A DNA stretch of 64,000 nucleotides, from NCBI GenBank assembly GCA_963747005.1, contig CAVVDT010000006.1:122096-186095 (forward strand), given 5' to 3'. This document shows positions 60,655 through 64,000 of the stretch, piece by piece (position 1 is the first letter of the stretch; each line of letters starts with the position of its first letter). The notes below the pieces were generated by a model. The model made no database searches. It had not been told where the DNA came from and saw only the letters and a list, made by a program, of their open reading frames with translations. The translations under genes and the position numbers were made by a program. This DNA comes from CAVVDT01 sp963747005. GTDB taxonomy: Bacteria > Pseudomonadota > Alphaproteobacteria > Rhizobiales > Aestuariivirgaceae.

Positions 60655-61324
60655 GCCACTGGTTGTTTTCGGGGAGGTATCGCGCGATTTTCCAACGGGA
60701 AGCGGCGGCATGTTCACCGCGCTCAGCCGGGCAAGCGGGGTCATTGAAGCAGCCGATCGGATATCGCTTGTCGGTCCATCGGGCAGCGGCAAGTCCACCC
60801 TTCTCAACATCCTCGGTGGGCTCGATCTGCCGAGCAGCGGCAGAGTAAGCTGGCCCGCGCTTGGTGCACGCGATCAATTGCGTCCGGGCAAAGTCGCCTA
60901 CGTGTTTCAGGCCTCTAGCCTGTTTCCGGCACTGAACGGCTTTGACAATGTCTGCCTCCCGGCCATGCTCGCTGGCGAGGAAACCGGGTTGCAAGGCCGC
61001 GCCAACGAGCTGATGGACGCGCTCGGCATCGCCGACATTGCCGAAAAGTTTCCCGATGAAATCTCCGGTGGCCAGGCGCAGCGCATCGCCATCGCCCGTG
61101 CATTGCTGCTCTCACCCAAACTGATCCTTGCCGATGAACCCACCGGTCAGCTCGACAGTGAAACGGCACAGCACGTGCTCGATGTCATGCTCGACACTGT
61201 GGAAGAGGCCAAGGCCGCACTCGTCATCGCGACGCACGACCCGATCGTCGCAGCGCGCCTGAAGGAAAGCTGGATCATCGAGCACGGCCATCTCCACGAG
61301 CCTCACAGAAAGACGGCGGCATGA
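60647..61324 (+). CDS. ABC transporter ATP-binding protein (LolD/MacB type), second
   Basis: 225 residues starting MPEPLVVFGEVSRDFPTGSG. Walker A LVGPSGSGKSTLLNILGGLD, Q-loop YVFQASSLFPALNG, signature ISGGQAQRIAIARALLL, Walker B LILADEPTGQLDSE and switch His in IATHDPIVA are all standard. The true start is fixed by the 8-base overlap with the first ATPase gene; a longer frame upstream only reads its shadow. It overlaps the permease start by 4 bases (ATGA). Confidence 0.92.
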   Translation: MPEPLVVFGEVSRDFPTGSGGMFTALSRASGVIEAADRISLVGPSGSGKSTLLNILGGLDLPSSGRVSWPALGARDQLRPGKVAYVFQASSLFPALNGFDNVCLPAMLAGEETGLQGRANELMDALGIADIAEKFPDEISGGQAQRIAIARALLLSPKLILADEPTGQLDSETAQHVLDVMLDTVEEAKAALVIATHDPIVAARLKESWIIEHGHLHEPHRKTAA

Positions 61325-63969
61325 TTTATGTCTGGATTCGCGGCCTCATTACCCGCTCACCACTTCGCATCACGGGAGCGACGACGGGCATTGCGCTCGC
61401 ATTCGCCCTTCTGGCGTCGCTTGGTCTGTTTCTGGCAGCAAGTTCGCTATCGATGACGTCCCGAGCGGTTTCCGGGTTGCCGATCGACTGGCAAGTGGAA
61501 ATGGTGCCCACTGCCAATGCGCGGACGGTCGAGGATGCGATCAGAAAATCGGCGCTGATTTCGGCGCTGCATCGGGTTGACTACGCAACCATTGACGGTT
61601 TTGTCGCGCAGACCGGCGGCACCACCCAGACTACCGGCCCCGGCAAGGTCATCGCATTCGACGCCGGCTATGCGGCCGCATTTCCCCAAGAACTGCGGCT
61701 GCTGGCGGGCACTCTGGATGGTCCGTTGGTTGCCCAGCAGACGGCTGCCAACCTGCATGTGTTGCCAGGCGATACGGTGACCATCAAACGTCCGGGCCTC
61801 GATACGGTCAATGTCGTGGTTGCCGGCGTGGTCGATCTGCCGGATGCAGATTCCCTGTTTCAGGCCGTCGGCCTGCCGCGACAGGCTGCCCCACAAGCGC
61901 CGCCCGACAACGTTCTCATCCTCCCCGCCACCGACTGGGCCAGATTATTCTCGCCCCAGGAAAAAGTGCGGCCGGATTCCATCCGCCACCAGTTCCACGT
62001 TCGCCTCGACCGCAAGCAGTTGCCCGCCGATCCCACCCAGGCCTACCAATTCGTCACCGGCGCCGTTCACAATCTGGAAGCGCGCGTGGCTGGCCAGGCG
62101 CTGGTCGGCGACAACCTCGGCGCCCGCCTCGATGCCGTGCGCGGCGATGCGCTTTATGCCCGGGTGCTGTTCTTGTTCCTCGGTATTCCCGGCATAGCGC
62201 TGGCGGCGATCATGACGATGACGGTCACCTCGACCAACGCTGACCGGCGCCGTCGCGAACGGGCACTGCTGCGGGTACGCGGCGCCAGTCTCGGCCAGGT
62301 CCTACGCGCCGCGGGTGCGGAAGCGGCACTCTGCGCCATTGCCGGCATCGCTTTGGGGCTTGGCATCACGGCGGCCTTTGCCATGGCACGAGGCGTAGGC
62401 ACGCTCGCACCCGACTGGCTTACCCTCGCCCTGTCCTCAGGACTCGCCCTGGTGCTGGCCTTTGCGGCCATCTTGTTGCCGGCCATCCGCGAGACCCGCG
62501 ACCTGACCGTCATGGCCGCGCGCGGCTTCGTGCAGAAGAGGCGGCCGCCGCTTTGGGAGCGGACCTATGCCGATGTCGCACTGCTGGCGTTATCGGGGCT
62601 GTTCTTCTGGCAGGTGGCATCGACCGGCTACCAGATCGTCCTGGCACCCGAAGGCGTTGCCGCGACCGCCGTCGACTACAAGGCCTTCATTGCTCCGGCC
62701 CTCTTCTGGGCAGGTTCGATGCTGCTGGCCTTTCGCGCGGCGCGCCTCATCGTCGATCGAGGCCGCAAGCCGATCGGCAAGGCCGTCAGGCCCTTTTCCG
62801 GTTCGCTGGCTCCGGCCATCGCGGCATCGCTGGCACATCAGTCGCGGCGTCTGGCCTTCGGCGTCGCGATGCTGGCACTTGCCGTTTCCTTCGCGGTGTC
62901 GACGTCGATCTTCAACACCACCTACAACGCCCAGGCACGCGTCGATGCCGAACTGACGAACGGGGCGGATGTTACTGTCTTCGGGACCACCAATACCCCG
63001 GCGGGCGATCATCTGAAGGCACTGGCAAAGCTGCCCGGTGTCGTAGCGGCCGTGCCGATGCAGCATCGTTTTGCCTATGTCGGCGTTGATCTGCAGGACC
63101 TTTTTGGGATCGATCCGACGACAATAGGTGAGGCCACGCATCTGTCGGATGCCTATTTCTCCGGCGCCACGGCCGCCCAGGCGCTCAAGGCCCTGCGCGC
63201 AACGCCCGACGGCGTATTGGTTTCGCAGGAGACGGTCAATGACTTCCAGCTCAACCACGGCGATACCATCAACTTGCGCCTCATGAGCGCTACCGACCAT
63301 CAATACCATCCGGTGCCCTTTCATTTTGTAGGCGTGGCGCGTGAGTTTCCGACCGCGCCGAAGGATTCCTTCCTCGTTGCCAATTCGACCTACATTGCGA
63401 AGATGACCGGCAACAGCGCGCAGGAGTACGTTCTGATGAAATCAAGCGGCGATCCGGCCGTGGTTGCCAGATCAGCCAGCAAGTTGCTCGCTGGCACGCC
63501 CGCGCTCAAGGTCAAGGACATCAGTGAAGCCACTCGCATCATCGGATCGAACCTGGCAGCCGTCGATTTACAGGGGTTGACGCAGATTGAACTGACCTTT
63601 GCAGCAATCATGGCGGCGGCAGCGTCCGGTTTGCTTCTCCTGCTGGGATTGTTCGAGCGCCGACGGGCCTTTGCGGTGCTCAATGTCATCGGCGCGCGCC
63701 CCGGCCAACTGGCAGCATTCATCTGGAGCGAAGGCCTGGTTGTTCTCATTGGCGGGCTTTTCTTTGGCATGACCGCGGGCCTGCTGACGGCCTGGATGCT
63801 GGTCAAGCTGTTGACCGGCGTGTTCGATCCACCCCCGGAAAGTCTGGTCTGGCCCTTCGGCTATCTCGCCATGATCGTCGCCTTTGTTTTGGCATCAAGC
63901 GCCGTTGCGCTGGCCATCACCAGCCGTACTGCTGCCGGGCAATCGGCTGGTCTCCTGCGCGATACCTGA
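61321..63969 (+). CDS. FtsX-family ABC transporter permease
   Basis: 882 residues, complete. The first helix (LRITGATTGIALAFALLASL) is followed by a large extracytoplasmic domain (about 50-270), an FtsX block of helices (GIPGIALAAIMTMTVTSTNA, then RRERALLRVRGASLGQVLRA), a central pair of helices, a second periplasmic domain (about 540-740) and a second FtsX block (AAIMAAAASGLLLLLGLFER, then FAVLNVIGARPGQLAAF). The doubled arrangement lets one chain form the whole membrane part, served by the two different ATPases before it. MacB-like mechanotransmission or lipoprotein release are the known jobs of relatives; the substrate here is unknown. Confidence 0.92.
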   Translation: MIYVWIRGLITRSPLRITGATTGIALAFALLASLGLFLAASSLSMTSRAVSGLPIDWQVEMVPTANARTVEDAIRKSALISALHRVDYATIDGFVAQTGGTTQTTGPGKVIAFDAGYAAAFPQELRLLAGTLDGPLVAQQTAANLHVLPGDTVTIKRPGLDTVNVVVAGVVDLPDADSLFQAVGLPRQAAPQAPPDNVLILPATDWARLFSPQEKVRPDSIRHQFHVRLDRKQLPADPTQAYQFVTGAVHNLEARVAGQALVGDNLGARLDAVRGDALYARVLFLFLGIPGIALAAIMTMTVTSTNADRRRRERALLRVRGASLGQVLRAAGAEAALCAIAGIALGLGITAAFAMARGVGTLAPDWLTLALSSGLALVLAFAAILLPAIRETRDLTVMAARGFVQKRRPPLWERTYADVALLALSGLFFWQVASTGYQIVLAPEGVAATAVDYKAFIAPALFWAGSMLLAFRAARLIVDRGRKPIGKAVRPFSGSLAPAIAASLAHQSRRLAFGVAMLALAVSFAVSTSIFNTTYNAQARVDAELTNGADVTVFGTTNTPAGDHLKALAKLPGVVAAVPMQHRFAYVGVDLQDLFGIDPTTIGEATHLSDAYFSGATAAQALKALRATPDGVLVSQETVNDFQLNHGDTINLRLMSATDHQYHPVPFHFVGVAREFPTAPKDSFLVANSTYIAKMTGNSAQEYVLMKSSGDPAVVARSASKLLAGTPALKVKDISEATRIIGSNLAAVDLQGLTQIELTFAAIMAAAASGLLLLLGLFERRRAFAVLNVIGARPGQLAAFIWSEGLVVLIGGLFFGMTAGLLTAWMLVKLLTGVFDPPPESLVWPFGYLAMIVAFVLASSAVALAITSRTAAGQSAGLLRDT

Positions 63970-64000
63970 TCGGCGACTTATAGATGCCCGGGGCTGGGCG

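Overview
The window looks like a chromosome segment of a high-GC alphaproteobacterium, most likely a member of the Hyphomicrobiales (Rhizobiales). The pointers are a split proton-translocating transhydrogenase (pntA2-pntB), a cysteine-free 41-residue L36, a CpdR-type single-domain response regulator beside tRNA-Val, paired DUF465 proteins, and a short RNA with a CCUCCC loop beside an inositol-monophosphatase-family gene. No genus can be named from the sequence alone.

Left part, 1-30207: ordinary core DNA in short operons. In order: transhydrogenase end, a sulfotransferase-like gene, an alpha/beta hydrolase that has lost its nucleophile, a class II glutamine amidotransferase, S21, an ECF sigma factor with a membrane vWA protein, purEK, two DUF465 genes, and a TetR-HlyD-ABC efflux operon with a palindromic operator. 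Then come a TPR protein, L36, a thiolase, a first RTX protein, propionyl-CoA synthetase, an OpgC-like acyltransferase, an acyl-CoA synthetase, and an Hsp20 gene behind a probable ROSE RNA thermometer. The part ends with an amidohydrolase, a lysophospholipase-like hydrolase, hisN, an sRNA, an N-formylglutamate amidohydrolase, cpdR and tRNA-Val(GAC).

Middle part, 30208 to about 47350: a genomic island beside tRNA-Val. A tyrosine integrase overlaps an excisionase-like gene, followed by an AT-rich P63C-domain gene with its own promoter/operator and by an IS630 element sitting in an IS1380 remnant. Next is a minus-strand defence-type cluster, transcribed from 45377 down to 34242: type III restriction gene res (frameshifted), a DUF262/GmrSD-type gene (two out-of-frame internal deletions), mod with a compositionally distinct recognition domain, a zinc-ribbon protein of unknown function, a 182-residue orphan, and a RelE-like domain fused to a UvrD-type helicase. 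A serine resolvase, a broken Lrp/AsnC regulator and a 119-bp MITE-like element close the island.

Right part, 47350-64000: a polar amino-acid ABC transporter (binding protein, permease, ATPase, permease) with a PLP-dependent ammonia-lyase-like gene, then an accessory stretch with an IS3 remnant, three small zinc-ribbon or hypothetical genes, a second large RTX protein with three long internal repeats, and IS630 and IS110 remnants. Core-like DNA returns at about 58340 with a COG4705-type membrane protein and a four-gene operon (secreted protein, two LolD/MacB-type ATPases, FtsX-type permease).

The best candidate for something undescribed is the 34242-45377 cluster. Its two recognisable nuclease genes are broken, while mod, the two orphan proteins and the RelE-helicase fusion are intact and closely packed.
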